From Paraburkholderia heleia NBRC 101817 (GTDB taxonomy: Bacteria; Pseudomonadota; Gammaproteobacteria; Burkholderiales; Burkholderiaceae), in contig NZ_BBJH01000037.1 of NCBI RefSeq assembly GCF_000739775.1, positions 43,374-107,373 of the forward strand: a stretch of 64,000 nt of DNA, read 5' to 3'. Shown here in pieces: positions 1 to 8,564 of this stretch; the first letter of the stretch is position 1; every line of letters starts with the position of its first letter. Below the pieces are notes generated by a model. That model was not told the origin of the DNA. It saw only the letters and a list, made by a program, of their open reading frames with translations, and made no database searches. A program made the position numbers and the translations under genes.

Positions 1-708
1 ATGACGGAGGAGGCGCTTGCGGCCGTCTCGAACGAGGCCACGCCCGCGCGCGGCGCGCTGCGGGTCAGCGCGCCTGTCGACTACGGTGCGCAGATCGTCG
101 CGCCCGCGCTCGTCGATCTGCGTGCTGTTTATCCGGAGCTCGACATCGAACTGATTTGCGCCGACCACTACGTCGACCTGATCGGCGAGGGGATCGATCT
201 GGCCGTGCGGCTCGGCAATCTGCCGGACTCGAACTACCGCACGGTGAAGCTCGGCAGCTACGTGCGCTGGCTGGTCGCGAGCCCCGCGTTCGTTGCGCGG
301 CACGGCATGCCGAGGTCGCTGAACGCATTGGCGTCCTTGCCGCATATCGCAATGACCGTGCTGCGGCATCCGTCGACGCTCGAATTGACGCGCGATGCCG
401 GGCGTCTCGCGGCGGGCCGCGTCATCCACGGCAAAGTCGTGCGCCGCGTGCGCTGCGTGAATGCGCTGAGCGTGAACACGGCGACTTCGGCACGCGCGGC
501 GGTCCTCGCGGGCGGCGGCTTTGCCGCACTGACCGACTTCTCGACGCGCGCGGATCTTGTGTCCGGCGCGCTCGTCCGCCTGCTGCCCGAATGGTCCGGC
601 GTGCCTTTGAATGTCCAGGCCGTGTTTGCGCCGACGAGCTACCCGTCGGGCAAGGTGCGGGCTGTTATCGAGGCGCTTAAGGCGAGGATCGCGACACGTG
701 CCGCGTAA
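1..708 (+). CDS. LysR-family regulator, C-terminal effector domain (cut by window edge)
   Basis: This is the substrate-binding half of a LysR-type transcriptional regulator. The readable part starts just before the usual linker (residues about 19-25, GALRVSAP) and continues through the two-lobed periplasmic-binding fold, including the typical segment DLIGEGIDLAVRLG near residues 59-72. The N-terminal winged helix-turn-helix is missing, and LysR proteins are about 300 residues long, so roughly 60-70 residues lie left of the window. The ATG at base 1 is therefore probably internal, not the real start. Target genes cannot be inferred because the divergent neighbour is out of view. Family assignment is firm; the effector is unknown. 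Confidence 0.85.
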   Translation: MTEEALAAVSNEATPARGALRVSAPVDYGAQIVAPALVDLRAVYPELDIELICADHYVDLIGEGIDLAVRLGNLPDSNYRTVKLGSYVRWLVASPAFVARHGMPRSLNALASLPHIAMTVLRHPSTLELTRDAGRLAAGRVIHGKVVRRVRCVNALSVNTATSARAAVLAGGGFAALTDFSTRADLVSGALVRLLPEWSGVPLNVQAVFAPTSYPSGKVRAVIEALKARIATRAA

Positions 709-791
709 GCGCCTGGCGGCTCGCGCGCGTGACGTTGCACATGCGCCGCGAGATCAGCCTTGCGGCAAAAAACGGTCCTCGACGAACAACG

Positions 792-1160
792 CTACGACCG
801 GGGCGGGACGCGAAACCACGTGACTGCCACGACCAGCAGGAATCCTGCATAGGCCGTCGCGAACACCCAGCCGGGCAAGTCGTAGTACAGCAAGGCGCTA
901 ACCCAATGCTGGACGAATCCCTGCGGCCCCGCGTGCCCGGTGCGTAGCCAGTCCTCGAGCACCGTGAGGGGGCACGGGATGTCGAGGACCGCAAGGAGGG
1001 CGACGACGCCTATCGCAACGAGATGCGTGAGACGGAACACGCGGTTGCGCACCCAATCGCGTTCGAGCCATGCGCCGATCCAGATCGCGGGCAATCCGCC
1101 GACGATGAAGAGTACGAGCAGCGCGTGCAGCACGAGAACGGTATTGGCCAGCCAGTTCAT
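792..1160 (-). CDS. DUF2784 family membrane protein
   Basis: A 122-residue integral membrane protein with about four hydrophobic segments (roughly residues 5-30, 42-60, 84-96 and 98-116). The IPCPLTVLEDWLR stretch and the C-terminal tail ending in VPPRS match the DUF2784 family as I know it. That family is small, membrane-bound and of unknown function. The gene stands alone, with no obvious operon partner. A functional role cannot be proposed from sequence. Confidence 0.75.
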   Translation of the reverse strand: MNWLANTVLVLHALLVLFIVGGLPAIWIGAWLERDWVRNRVFRLTHLVAIGVVALLAVLDIPCPLTVLEDWLRTGHAGPQGFVQHWVSALLYYDLPGWVFATAYAGFLLVVAVTWFRVPPRS

Positions 1161-1229
1161 GACGATGCTCGCCGTTGCCCTCGCCCTGCGTACCTGGCTT
1201 CGATGATACGTTCCTCGGAGATCGAGGGG

Positions 1230-2270
1230 TCAGGGCAGGGGGCCCGCGTTTGGCGTCGTTCCGTTTGCCGTGAACGGCGAGTCGAAAGCCGCAATTGCGA
1301 TTTCGGGATTCACCGGATCGTTGTCGTGCTTGTTCTGCTCGGTCCAGATCTGGCTATCGGGAAACCAGAATGCGTTTTCGCGTGGCGGCACGACGAGCCT
1401 CACTCGCAGCGACGGATTGAAGATCTTCGACCAGGCCGAAAGATAGGAGGGCGTCTTGATCAACTGACCGCAGTTTGCGAGTAGCAGGCTCGCGACCAGG
1501 GCTTCGCGGCCGATTGCGAGTCCGGGATGTCCGCTGAAGTGCACGGGCTTCCCTGCGCTCGCGAGCCGCGTGGCAGGCGCGACGTTGACGGGCACCGCGA
1601 AGCCCCACTGCCGGAAGAAGTCAAGGAAGGCCTGCTCGTCGCTGGAGACGAAGATGTTCGTGAGCCGGCGATCGTCGGCCAGTGCTTGCTCGACCGTGCG
1701 GCAAAACGCACTCCATTCGATCGTATGGGCCTCGAACTTTTTATCGGTGCCGCGAAAATGGACGCCCAATGTCGAGGCGCCGATATCGAGCCGCTCGCCG
1801 ATGTGCGCGACTTCCTCGCGGATCGATTCGCCCGGCCGGAAGTTCGACAGGAATACCGTACTCGCCCGCGCGAGCCCGAGGCCCGCTTCGTAACGGCGAA
1901 AGCCCAGATCGCCGAGATCGCGCACGATCGACGTTCGCAAACCGGCTCTTGCGGCGTGCGGCACGGCGGACAGTGCGAGGTTTTCAAAGTATTCGGCGAG
2001 CCAGTCGATTTTGCCTTGCGCGTCGCCATAACTGCCTCCGCGCGCCGAAATGACGGGAGTCAATCGCTTTTCGTCGCAGTACAGGAGAATGCACAAGACG
2101 ATCTGCATGATGGAAAAAAAGCCCGAACTGGCGCGAATCTCGATGACGAAGTGGCCACGGTTGAGGTGCTGCTTCGCATGGAGGGAAAGGCGATTCGGCG
2201 TATTGAGCACATTCTTGAAGCCTTCGCTGCGCCGCACCTGCCTTGCGATTTCAATGAGGTTTCTGAACAT
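1230..2270 (-). CDS. Fucosyltransferase-like glycosyltransferase (HxRxTDK motif)
   Basis: A 346-residue protein. I chose the ATG at 2270 because AAAGGGA lies about seven bases upstream; the frame stays open to 2450 without a better start. The key motif is GVHFRGTDK at residues 169-177, which resembles the donor-binding HxRRTDK motif of alpha-1,6-fucosyltransferases (GT23, FUT8 type) and the related NodZ/O-FucT superfamily. Near residues 258-282 there is a second superfamily-like segment (a run of small hydrophobics ending LIKTPSYLS), as in the C-terminal donor site of these enzymes. No signal peptide and no glycan cluster are visible nearby. Fold-level assignment is moderate; donor and acceptor are unknown. 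Confidence 0.55.
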   Translation of the reverse strand: MFRNLIEIARQVRRSEGFKNVLNTPNRLSLHAKQHLNRGHFVIEIRASSGFFSIMQIVLCILLYCDEKRLTPVISARGGSYGDAQGKIDWLAEYFENLALSAVPHAARAGLRTSIVRDLGDLGFRRYEAGLGLARASTVFLSNFRPGESIREEVAHIGERLDIGASTLGVHFRGTDKKFEAHTIEWSAFCRTVEQALADDRRLTNIFVSSDEQAFLDFFRQWGFAVPVNVAPATRLASAGKPVHFSGHPGLAIGREALVASLLLANCGQLIKTPSYLSAWSKIFNPSLRVRLVVPPRENAFWFPDSQIWTEQNKHDNDPVNPEIAIAAFDSPFTANGTTPNAGPLP

Positions 2271-2571
2271 GCCGTGTCCCTTTGATCCTGAAAACGTGGA
2301 TTGCCTTTCGGGCCGGGCAACGCCGCGTCCTGTTCGCAGGCGAGCGGTGCGCACACGGTAGAACCCGTCGATGGATGCGCCTTTAACTGCGTTAGCAACG
2401 ATTGAGGGATGAGACGTATGTTTTCCGGCGATAACTCGATCGTCTCGCACGCCTGGATTGACTGGATATTTGGCATCCTGAGCGGTTGAGGCATTTTAGG
2501 ATCTCGTGTTTACGCGTTGATTATCCTGAGGATTAAGTAACATCCCCCAATGCCCGTGATCGCTCGCGCGG
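2271..2571. other. Intergenic region upstream of the fucosyltransferase-like gene
   Basis: About 300 bases without a convincing gene. It holds the leader and presumably the promoter of the minus-strand gene starting at 2270. An AT-richer stretch at 2490-2545 contains a short inverted repeat ATCCT-G-AGGAT at 2523-2533 just downstream of the next gene's stop. I see no T-rich terminator. Confidence 0.5.
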
Positions 2572-3168
2572 CTAGCCGAACGGCCTGAGCTGCGACTCCG
2601 GCACGTCGACGCGCAGGTTTTCCATGAGCACCGTTTCGATCGGCTCGCGTGACTCGCCTTCGCTCACGATCTTGACGGGCAGCCCATGGCTCAAGTCGAA
2701 CCATAACTTATAGGAAAACACGCCGCTCACGAACTGTCCAGTCCGGCACGTCACGATCACATGCGCCGCCTCGCGCCTGCCGATCGTCTCGGCGCCGACG
2801 ACCTGTGTGTCGCCACGCAGTTGAAGCTCGCGGACATTGACCAGCAGCGCGCCGATATCGGACTCGTCGACGCGATGACCCTGCGGGCTCTGAATCATGT
2901 GATTGTCGGGGCTCAGCGTGAGCCTCGGAAACGTGTCGATACCGAACGGCCAAAGCTTGACCTTCCCCGATTCCGGGTTGAAGGTGAGCGTCGCGCCGCC
3001 ATGCGGCCGGATGAAGTCCATCCGGACGAGGCCGGGCTTGCGGTAGCCATAGAGCACTTCGACCGTTTCAGCGCCCGCCGAAGTCGATTTCAACGTGACC
3101 TGGTAGTTGGCGAGCGCATCGAAGCGTGCCTGCGCGAGGGCCACGAAATCCCGGTCTGGGAGCGTCAT
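2572..3168 (-). CDS. LolA-fold / DUF1571-like protein
   Basis: A 198-residue protein with the ATG at 3168 supported by an upstream GGAGGGGG. The arrangement (N-terminal helix with FDALANYQVTLKS, then alternating strands with GYRKPGLVRMDF near residues 41-52, then GLPVKI in the last third) resembles the LolA-like half-barrel found in DUF1571 and outer-membrane lipoprotein-sorting families. No signal peptide is visible with this start, which is unusual for that fold; either the start is wrong or the protein is cytoplasmic. It is divergent from the SRPBCC gene at 3273 with about 100 bases between. Role unknown. Confidence 0.5.
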   Translation of the reverse strand: MTLPDRDFVALAQARFDALANYQVTLKSTSAGAETVEVLYGYRKPGLVRMDFIRPHGGATLTFNPESGKVKLWPFGIDTFPRLTLSPDNHMIQSPQGHRVDESDIGALLVNVRELQLRGDTQVVGAETIGRREAAHVIVTCRTGQFVSGVFSYKLWFDLSHGLPVKIVSEGESREPIETVLMENLRVDVPESQLRPFG

Positions 3169-3272
3169 TGCCCCCTCCTATACTCGAACGTGGAAGATGG
3201 GTCATTCTGGAGCACGGCTTCACACCGCGCAATCCACGCCTGGCGCTGGCGCAGACAAGGAGGAAGCGAACG

Positions 3273-3764
3273 ATGGCGGAATTCCGTCTGACCACCTTAT
3301 GGTGTATCGAGGCGCCGGTTCAGCCGGTATGGGACGCGATCCACGATGCGATGAACTGGCCGAGGTGGTGGAAGAACGTCGAAGCGGTACGCGAGCTGCA
3401 GGCGGGCGAGACCGACGGGCTGGGGGCGGTGCATCGTTACACGTGGAAAGGCGTGCTGCCTTATCGCGTGGTTATCGACGTGCGCGTCACGCGCGTCGCG
3501 CCGCTTGTTGCCCTCGAGGGCGAGGCCAGCGGCGCGCTGCAGGGCGTGGGCCGCTGGCATTTCGCGGCCGACGGCGGCCGCACGGTGGTGCGCTACGATT
3601 GGCACGTCAGGACGGCCAGCGCGTGGATGAGCGCGGTCGCGCTCGCGCCTTTCGCACAGCTGGCATTCCGCTGGAATCACGATTCGATCATGCGCGAAGG
3701 CGGCCTCGCGCTTGCGCGCCTGCTCGAGGCACGGTTCATCGACTGCAGCGGCCAACGGCGATAA
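3273..3764 (+). CDS. SRPBCC / polyketide-cyclase-like protein
   Basis: A 163-residue START/Bet v1-like ligand-binding protein. ATG at 3273 follows a perfect AAGGAGGA eight bases upstream. Features of the family are visible: W-x-A-I-H-D-A near residue 20, then NWPRWW at 28-33, a beta-rich middle and a long C-terminal helix (FRWNHDSIMREGG). Such proteins bind hydrophobic ligands or act on polyketide-like substrates, but sequence alone does not tell which. It is divergent from the LolA-like gene and followed by the ferritin remnant. Confidence 0.75.
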   Translation: MAEFRLTTLWCIEAPVQPVWDAIHDAMNWPRWWKNVEAVRELQAGETDGLGAVHRYTWKGVLPYRVVIDVRVTRVAPLVALEGEASGALQGVGRWHFAADGGRTVVRYDWHVRTASAWMSAVALAPFAQLAFRWNHDSIMREGGLALARLLEARFIDCSGQRR

Positions 3765-3876
3765 GTGCAACAATCGGATTCGTCAGTGCGCTTGCACACG
3801 CTTTCTGCAAGATTTCTGCGAGACGGAGGTGTTGTGAACATGGCCCATCGCTCATTTGCCGTGCATGGGAGGCAAC

Positions 3877-4006
3877 ATGACTGAGATCGAGAAGGAGGCC
3901 GTCGTCGCAGTGCTGAACAGGATCCTCGAATCCGGGCGGGCGGGAGATGCTGCGCCGTCCGGGCACTACCGCGACGTCGCCGCAGCAGGACATGGGTCCC
4001 GCCTGA
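3877..4006 (+). pseudogene. Ferritin-like (bacterioferritin-type) gene with internal deletion
   Basis: A strong start (GGGAGG then ATG at 3877) opens a frame whose first 19 residues, beginning MTEIEKEAVVAV and ending NRILES (3877-3933), match the N-terminus of a ferritin-like family I know from Burkholderia. The similarity stops there. In the +1 frame, from about 3938, the sequence reads GGREMLRRPG and then runs to TGA at 4004-4006, which matches the usual C-terminal end (K/R-MLRRPG) of the same family. The body of the gene, including the metal-binding helices, is gone. The original frame reads on to TGA at 4030-4032, overlapping the ATG of the ABC ATPase. This is a non-functional remnant. 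Confidence 0.7.
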
Positions 4007-4028
4007 GCGGCGCTGGGTGCGGCTCGAC

Positions 4029-4718
4029 ATGATGCTGACGCTCGCCAACGTATCGAAGCACTATGACGGCACCACGCCGCGCAACGTGCTGCGCGGCGTG
4101 AATCTCGAACTGCGCTCAGGTGAATGCGTCGCAATCATGGGCGAATCGGGCGCCGGAAAATCGACACTGCTCAATCTCGCAGCCGGTCTCGACCGGCCGG
4201 ACGCGGGACACATCGTTTTCGACGGACACGATCTCGGCGCACTCGACGACGACGCGGCCACCCTGCAGCGCCGCCAGAAAATGGGCTTCGTGTTCCAGGC
4301 CTTCCACGTGCTGCCGAACCTCACGGCGGCGCAAAACATCGCGCTGCCGCTGCTCCTGAACGGCATACGGGCGAAAGACGTGCCCGCGCGCGTGTCGTCC
4401 GTGCTGCACGCAGTCGGGCTCGGCGGGCGCGAGCGCGCGCTGCCGCGCGAATTGTCGGGCGGCGAGTTGCAGCGTGTGGCGATCGCGCGTGCGCTCGTGC
4501 ATCAGCCGCGTCTCGTGCTGGCCGACGAACCCACCGGCAATCTCGATCACGACACGGCGATGCGTATCCTTGCGCTGCTGCGCGAGCTGGCGCAAAAGAA
4601 CGGAGCGGGCGTGCTGCTCGCGACGCATTCGGGTGCCGTGTCGGCTGCCGCCGACCGCGTGCTGCGGCTCACGCCCGCCGGGCTCGAGCCGTACACGCCC
4701 GGCGCGGGCGGCGCGTAG
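4029..4718 (+). CDS. ABC transporter ATP-binding protein, LolD/MacB type
   Basis: A 229-residue ATPase with Walker A GESGAGKST at residues 38-46, a signature ELSGGE, Walker B VLADEPTGNLD and a switch His in LLATHS. The EPTGNLD form is typical of the LolD/MacB/FtsE group that partners FtsX-type permeases. I use ATG 4029 (a GTG at 4017 is an alternative); it overlaps the stop of the ferritin-remnant frame as ATGA, so translation may be coupled to that remnant. Only three bases separate it from the permease gene. With that permease and the lipocalin-like protein it resembles the AttEFGH-type system, whose substrate is not established. Confidence 0.9.
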   Translation: MMLTLANVSKHYDGTTPRNVLRGVNLELRSGECVAIMGESGAGKSTLLNLAAGLDRPDAGHIVFDGHDLGALDDDAATLQRRQKMGFVFQAFHVLPNLTAAQNIALPLLLNGIRAKDVPARVSSVLHAVGLGGRERALPRELSGGELQRVAIARALVHQPRLVLADEPTGNLDHDTAMRILALLRELAQKNGAGVLLATHSGAVSAAADRVLRLTPAGLEPYTPGAGGA

Positions 4719-4721
4719 GCG

Positions 4722-7382
4722 ATGCGCTGGTTCGGCGCCGTGGGTTCATCGCGCGACGCTGCTGCATCGCGCGCATCACGTTGCCTGGGCAAGCGCATGC
4801 CCGCTGGCGGCGTCGGCGCCGCGCTCATCGCCGCTGAAATGCGCGCGCATCCGCTGCGCACGCTGATCGGCGTTCTCGCAATCGCGGCGGGCGTCGCGAT
4901 GGGCTATGCCGTGCAGTTGATCAATCGCGCGGCGCTCAGCGAACTGTCGGCCACCGTCAACTCGCTGATGGGCAACGCCGATATCGAGCTGCGCGGTCCG
5001 CGCGCGGGCTTCGATGAAGCGCTGTACCCGCGCATTGCCCGTCTGCCCGAGGTCGCCGCGGCCAGCCCGGTGGTCGAGGTCGATGCGCGCGTGGCGGGAC
5101 GCGACGAGTCGTTGAAGCTGCTCGGCGTCGATGTGTTTCGCGCGGGCTATGTCACGCCGAATCTCGTCGGGCGCGTGGAGCTGGCCGATCGCACGAACGG
5201 CACGAACGGCACGAACGGCACGAACGGCACGAACGGCGCAAAGGCCACCACGCTCGATCTGCTCGATCCGGACACCGTATTTCTCTCGCCCGCCGCGCTG
5301 AGCTGGCTCGCGCTCAAGCCCGGCGATTCGCTCACGGTGCAGGTCGGGCTGGCCTCGGTCGCGCTGCGCGTCGCGGGTGTGTTGCCCGCATCGGGCGATG
5401 CGGTGCGCGTCGGCGTGATGGACATCGGCGCCGCGCAATGGCGCTTGCAGCGGCTCGGCACGCTCGAGCGCATCGACATCAAGCTCAAGCCAGGTGTCGA
5501 TGCCGAAGTGTTCGCGCATTCGCTCGCGCCACGCTTGCCCGCGGGTGTCGCCGCCGTCACGCCGGGCGACAACGCACACCGCACCTCGATGCTCTCGCGT
5601 GCGTATCGCGCGAATCTCAACGTGCTCGCACTCGTTGCGCTATTCACGGGCGCGTTTCTCGTTTTCACAATGCAGGCCCTTGCCGTACTGAGACGCCGTG
5701 CGCAGTTTGCGCTGCTGCGCGCGATCGGCGTGACGCAACGCGGCGTGCTGTGGCTCGTCGTCTCGGAGGGCGCGATGCTCGGCGTGCTCGGCGCGGCAGC
5801 GGGTCTCGCTATCGGCTTCGCGCTCGCTGCGGCCGTGCTCCGCTATGCAGGCGGCGATCTGGGCGGCGGCTATTTCGAAGGGGTGCAGCCGCGCGTGCAT
5901 TTCGATGCGATGCCCGCGGCGATATTTTTTGCGCTGGGGATGGCCGCGTCGGTGCTCGGCAGTCTCGCACCGGCGCTCGAAGCCGCGAGGGCGCGACCCG
6001 CGCGGGCGCTGAAGGCCGGCGACGAGGAAGCGCCGGCCGCCCGGCTGCGCACGAAGCGTGCGGTCGCGGCGGCGCTGCTCGCGCTCGCCGCTGGGCTCGC
6101 CGCGGCGCTATTGCCGCCCGTGGCCGGCTTGCCGGTGTTCGGCTATCTCTCCATCGCGCTGTTGCTGCTGGGCGGCGTGCTGGCGATGCCGGCGCTCGTG
6201 CGCGCCGTCTTTGCCGTGCTGCCGCGCTCGCATCACGCCTTGCCGCAGCTCGTGCTGGCGCAGCTCGCCAATGCCCCCGGGCGTGCGACGATCGGGCTCG
6301 CGGGCATCGTCACGAGCTTCAGCCTGATGGCGGCGATGGCGATCATGGTGTCGAGCTTTCGCGTCGCGGTCGACGACTGGCTGCAGTGGCTGCTGCCCGC
6401 GCCGCTCTATCTGCGCGCTTCGCCGGGCGGCGACAGCGCATTCCTGTCGCCGGGAGATCAGGCGGTCATTGCCGCCACGCCCGGCATTGCGCGCGCCGAG
6501 TTTCTTCGCGCGACGCAAATCTCGCTCGACGCTCGCCTGCCGCCCGTAAGCCTGCTCGCGCGGCCCATCGATGCGCATCACCCCGCCGCGCGCCTGCCGT
6601 TGACGACCGCGCCTCGCGTGCCGCAAGCCGGCGAGCCGCCGCCGGTGTGGATCAGCGAGGCGGCCGCCGATCTGTATGGGATGCACACGGGCCAGCGCAT
6701 CACGCTGCCGCTCGCGGGACAGCGCCTCCCGTTCATCGTGGCCGGCATCTGGCGCGACTACGCACGCCAGTTCGGGGCCATCGTGATCGATGCGAGCGAC
6801 TATCGCCGGCTGACTCGCGACACACGCGTGACCGATGCCGCCTTGTGGCTCGACGCGGGCGTTGCGCCGTCGCAGGCGATCGCACGCTTGCGCGAGCGTG
6901 TGCACGGCGGGCAGCGCCTCGAGTTCGCGCAGCCTGGCGAGATCCGCGCGGCGAGTCTGCATATCTTCGACCGCAGCTTCGCCGTGACGTATCTGCTGGA
7001 AGCGGTGGCGGTGATCATCGGACTCTTCGGCGTCGGCGCGAGCTTCGGGTCGCAGGCGCTTGCCCGTACGCGCGAGTTCGGCATGCTGCGGCATATCGGC
7101 GTGACGCGTCGGCAGATCGCGGTCATGCTCGCGATGGAAGGCTCGCTCGTTGCGCTGCTCGGCGTGCTTGCCGGCTTGACGCTGGGCCTGGGTCTCGCGA
7201 TGGTGCTCGTGCATGTCGTCAACCCGCAGTCGTTTCATTGGACGATGAGCTTGTACATGCCGTGGGGGTTGCTGGCCGCGCTGGCCTCGGCGGTCGTCGT
7301 GGCCGCCGCGCTCACGGCGCTCCTGAGTTCGCGCGCGGTGATGTCGGTCGACGCGGTGCGCGCCGTGCGCGACGACTGGTGA
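4722..7382 (+). CDS. FtsX/MacB-type ABC permease with Thr-Asn-Gly repeat insert
   Basis: An 886-residue permease of the duplicated FtsX kind. One transmembrane segment lies near residues 47-67, followed by a large periplasmic domain, an FtsX block near 298-395, central membrane segments near 446-500, a second periplasmic domain, and a last FtsX block near 754-880 (REFGMLRHIGVTRRQI is the conserved cytoplasmic loop). Residues 158-172 are five Thr-Asn-Gly repeats in the first periplasmic domain. The first 25 residues look poorly conserved, and Met26 (4797) is an alternative start. It works with the ATPase just upstream, probably moving a lipid or lipoprotein or powering a periplasmic process. 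Confidence 0.9.
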   Translation: MRWFGAVGSSRDAAASRASRCLGKRMPAGGVGAALIAAEMRAHPLRTLIGVLAIAAGVAMGYAVQLINRAALSELSATVNSLMGNADIELRGPRAGFDEALYPRIARLPEVAAASPVVEVDARVAGRDESLKLLGVDVFRAGYVTPNLVGRVELADRTNGTNGTNGTNGTNGAKATTLDLLDPDTVFLSPAALSWLALKPGDSLTVQVGLASVALRVAGVLPASGDAVRVGVMDIGAAQWRLQRLGTLERIDIKLKPGVDAEVFAHSLAPRLPAGVAAVTPGDNAHRTSMLSRAYRANLNVLALVALFTGAFLVFTMQALAVLRRRAQFALLRAIGVTQRGVLWLVVSEGAMLGVLGAAAGLAIGFALAAAVLRYAGGDLGGGYFEGVQPRVHFDAMPAAIFFALGMAASVLGSLAPALEAARARPARALKAGDEEAPAARLRTKRAVAAALLALAAGLAAALLPPVAGLPVFGYLSIALLLLGGVLAMPALVRAVFAVLPRSHHALPQLVLAQLANAPGRATIGLAGIVTSFSLMAAMAIMVSSFRVAVDDWLQWLLPAPLYLRASPGGDSAFLSPGDQAVIAATPGIARAEFLRATQISLDARLPPVSLLARPIDAHHPAARLPLTTAPRVPQAGEPPPVWISEAAADLYGMHTGQRITLPLAGQRLPFIVAGIWRDYARQFGAIVIDASDYRRLTRDTRVTDAALWLDAGVAPSQAIARLRERVHGGQRLEFAQPGEIRAASLHIFDRSFAVTYLLEAVAVIIGLFGVGASFGSQALARTREFGMLRHIGVTRRQIAVMLAMEGSLVALLGVLAGLTLGLGLAMVLVHVVNPQSFHWTMSLYMPWGLLAALASAVVVAAALTALLSSRAVMSVDAVRAVRDDW
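5193..5237 (+). repeat. 9-bp tandem repeat (ACGAACGGC) x5 inside permease gene
   Basis: Five perfect copies of ACGAACGGC in frame, encoding Thr-Asn-Gly five times. Perfect nine-base units change copy number by slippage without shifting the frame, so the loop length is likely to vary between strains. Confidence 0.95.
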
Positions 7383-7386
7383 CGCG

Positions 7387-8559
7387 ATGAGACGGCGCAC
7401 GTTCCTGCACAGGGGCCTGGCATGGCCGCTCGCGGCGCTCCTGCCACGCGCCGTGCGGGCGCGCATGCCGGACTATCCGGCGGTGACGAGCGGACAGCCG
7501 CTCGTATTTCCGCGCGACTATGGCGCGCATTCGCGCTATCGCACCGAATGGTGGTACGTGACCGGCTGGCTGCAAACGGACGCCGCCGCCGCGGATGCCG
7601 GTGCCTCGCTGGGCTTCGAAGCGACCTTCTTCCGCTCGCGCCCCGCGCTCGACGACTCGAACCCGAGCCGCTTCGCGCCGGATCAGCTACTGTTTGCCAA
7701 CGTGGCGCTGAGCGATCCCCACGCGGGCAGCCTGCAGCACGATCAGCGCATTGCGCGCCGCGGCTTCGGTCTTGCCGATGCAAGCGAGACGGACACGGCA
7801 GTCCACATCGACGACTGGTCGCTCGCGCGCAACGCGGACGGCCGCTACCGCCTGAACGTCGCTACGCCCGGCTTTGCGTTCGCCTTCACATTGGCGCCGA
7901 CGCAGCCGGTGCTCGTCAACGGCGCAGGCGGGTACAGCCGCAAAGGTCCGCTGCCGGACGAAGCGAGCTACTACTACAGCGTACCGTGGCTGCAAGTCGA
8001 CGGCGTGCTCAAGCGCGGCGACGATTCGACCGGCCATGCCGGGCATGTGCGAGGGCAGGCGTGGCTCGATCACGAATGGTCGTCGGCGCCGCTCGCTGAT
8101 GAAGCGGTCGGCTGGGACTGGATCGGCATCAACTTCGATGACGGCGGCGCGCTCATGGCCTTGCAGATTCGCGACAGGGCAGGGCGCAAGTTCTGGGCGG
8201 GCGGCACGCTGCGCGCCGCCGATGGAAGCACACATACGCTTTCGCCAGAGAGCATTCGCTTCACGCCGCTGCGCCAGTGGCGTTCGCCGCATACCGGCGC
8301 ACAGTATCCGGTCGCGATGCGCGTCGATGCGCAGGACATCCATCTGACGCTGGTGCCGCTCATGGACGATCAGGAGTTCGACAGCCGTGCCAGCACCGGC
8401 GCGGTGTATTGGGAGGGCGCGGTGACGGCGTTTGCCGTGGACGCGGCGAGCGCGGGCACGAACGCGGGCGCGGCAAATACCGCTGCGAAACCCACAGGAA
8501 AACCGCTAGGGCGCGGCTATCTCGAACTCACGGGCTATGTTCAGCGCCTCCGGCTTTAG
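7387..8559 (+). CDS. Lipocalin-like / carotenoid 1,2-hydratase-family (AttH-like) exported protein
   Basis: A 390-residue protein whose N-terminus (MRRRTFLHRG, then a hydrophobic stretch and ARA) reads as a twin-arginine signal peptide. Hallmarks of the CrtC/AttH family follow: TEWWYVTGWL near residue 54, EATFFRSR, SYYYSVPWL, and WLDHEWSS near residue 225, which form the two lipocalin-like halves. The family includes carotenoid hydratases, but members beside LolCDE/MacB-type transporters are usually of unknown function. It starts four bases after the permease stop, so it is co-transcribed and probably interacts with the transporter at the membrane. Confidence 0.85.
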   Translation: MRRRTFLHRGLAWPLAALLPRAVRARMPDYPAVTSGQPLVFPRDYGAHSRYRTEWWYVTGWLQTDAAAADAGASLGFEATFFRSRPALDDSNPSRFAPDQLLFANVALSDPHAGSLQHDQRIARRGFGLADASETDTAVHIDDWSLARNADGRYRLNVATPGFAFAFTLAPTQPVLVNGAGGYSRKGPLPDEASYYYSVPWLQVDGVLKRGDDSTGHAGHVRGQAWLDHEWSSAPLADEAVGWDWIGINFDDGGALMALQIRDRAGRKFWAGGTLRAADGSTHTLSPESIRFTPLRQWRSPHTGAQYPVAMRVDAQDIHLTLVPLMDDQEFDSRASTGAVYWEGAVTAFAVDAASAGTNAGAANTAAKPTGKPLGRGYLELTGYVQRLRL

Positions 8560-8564
8560 CGCTA

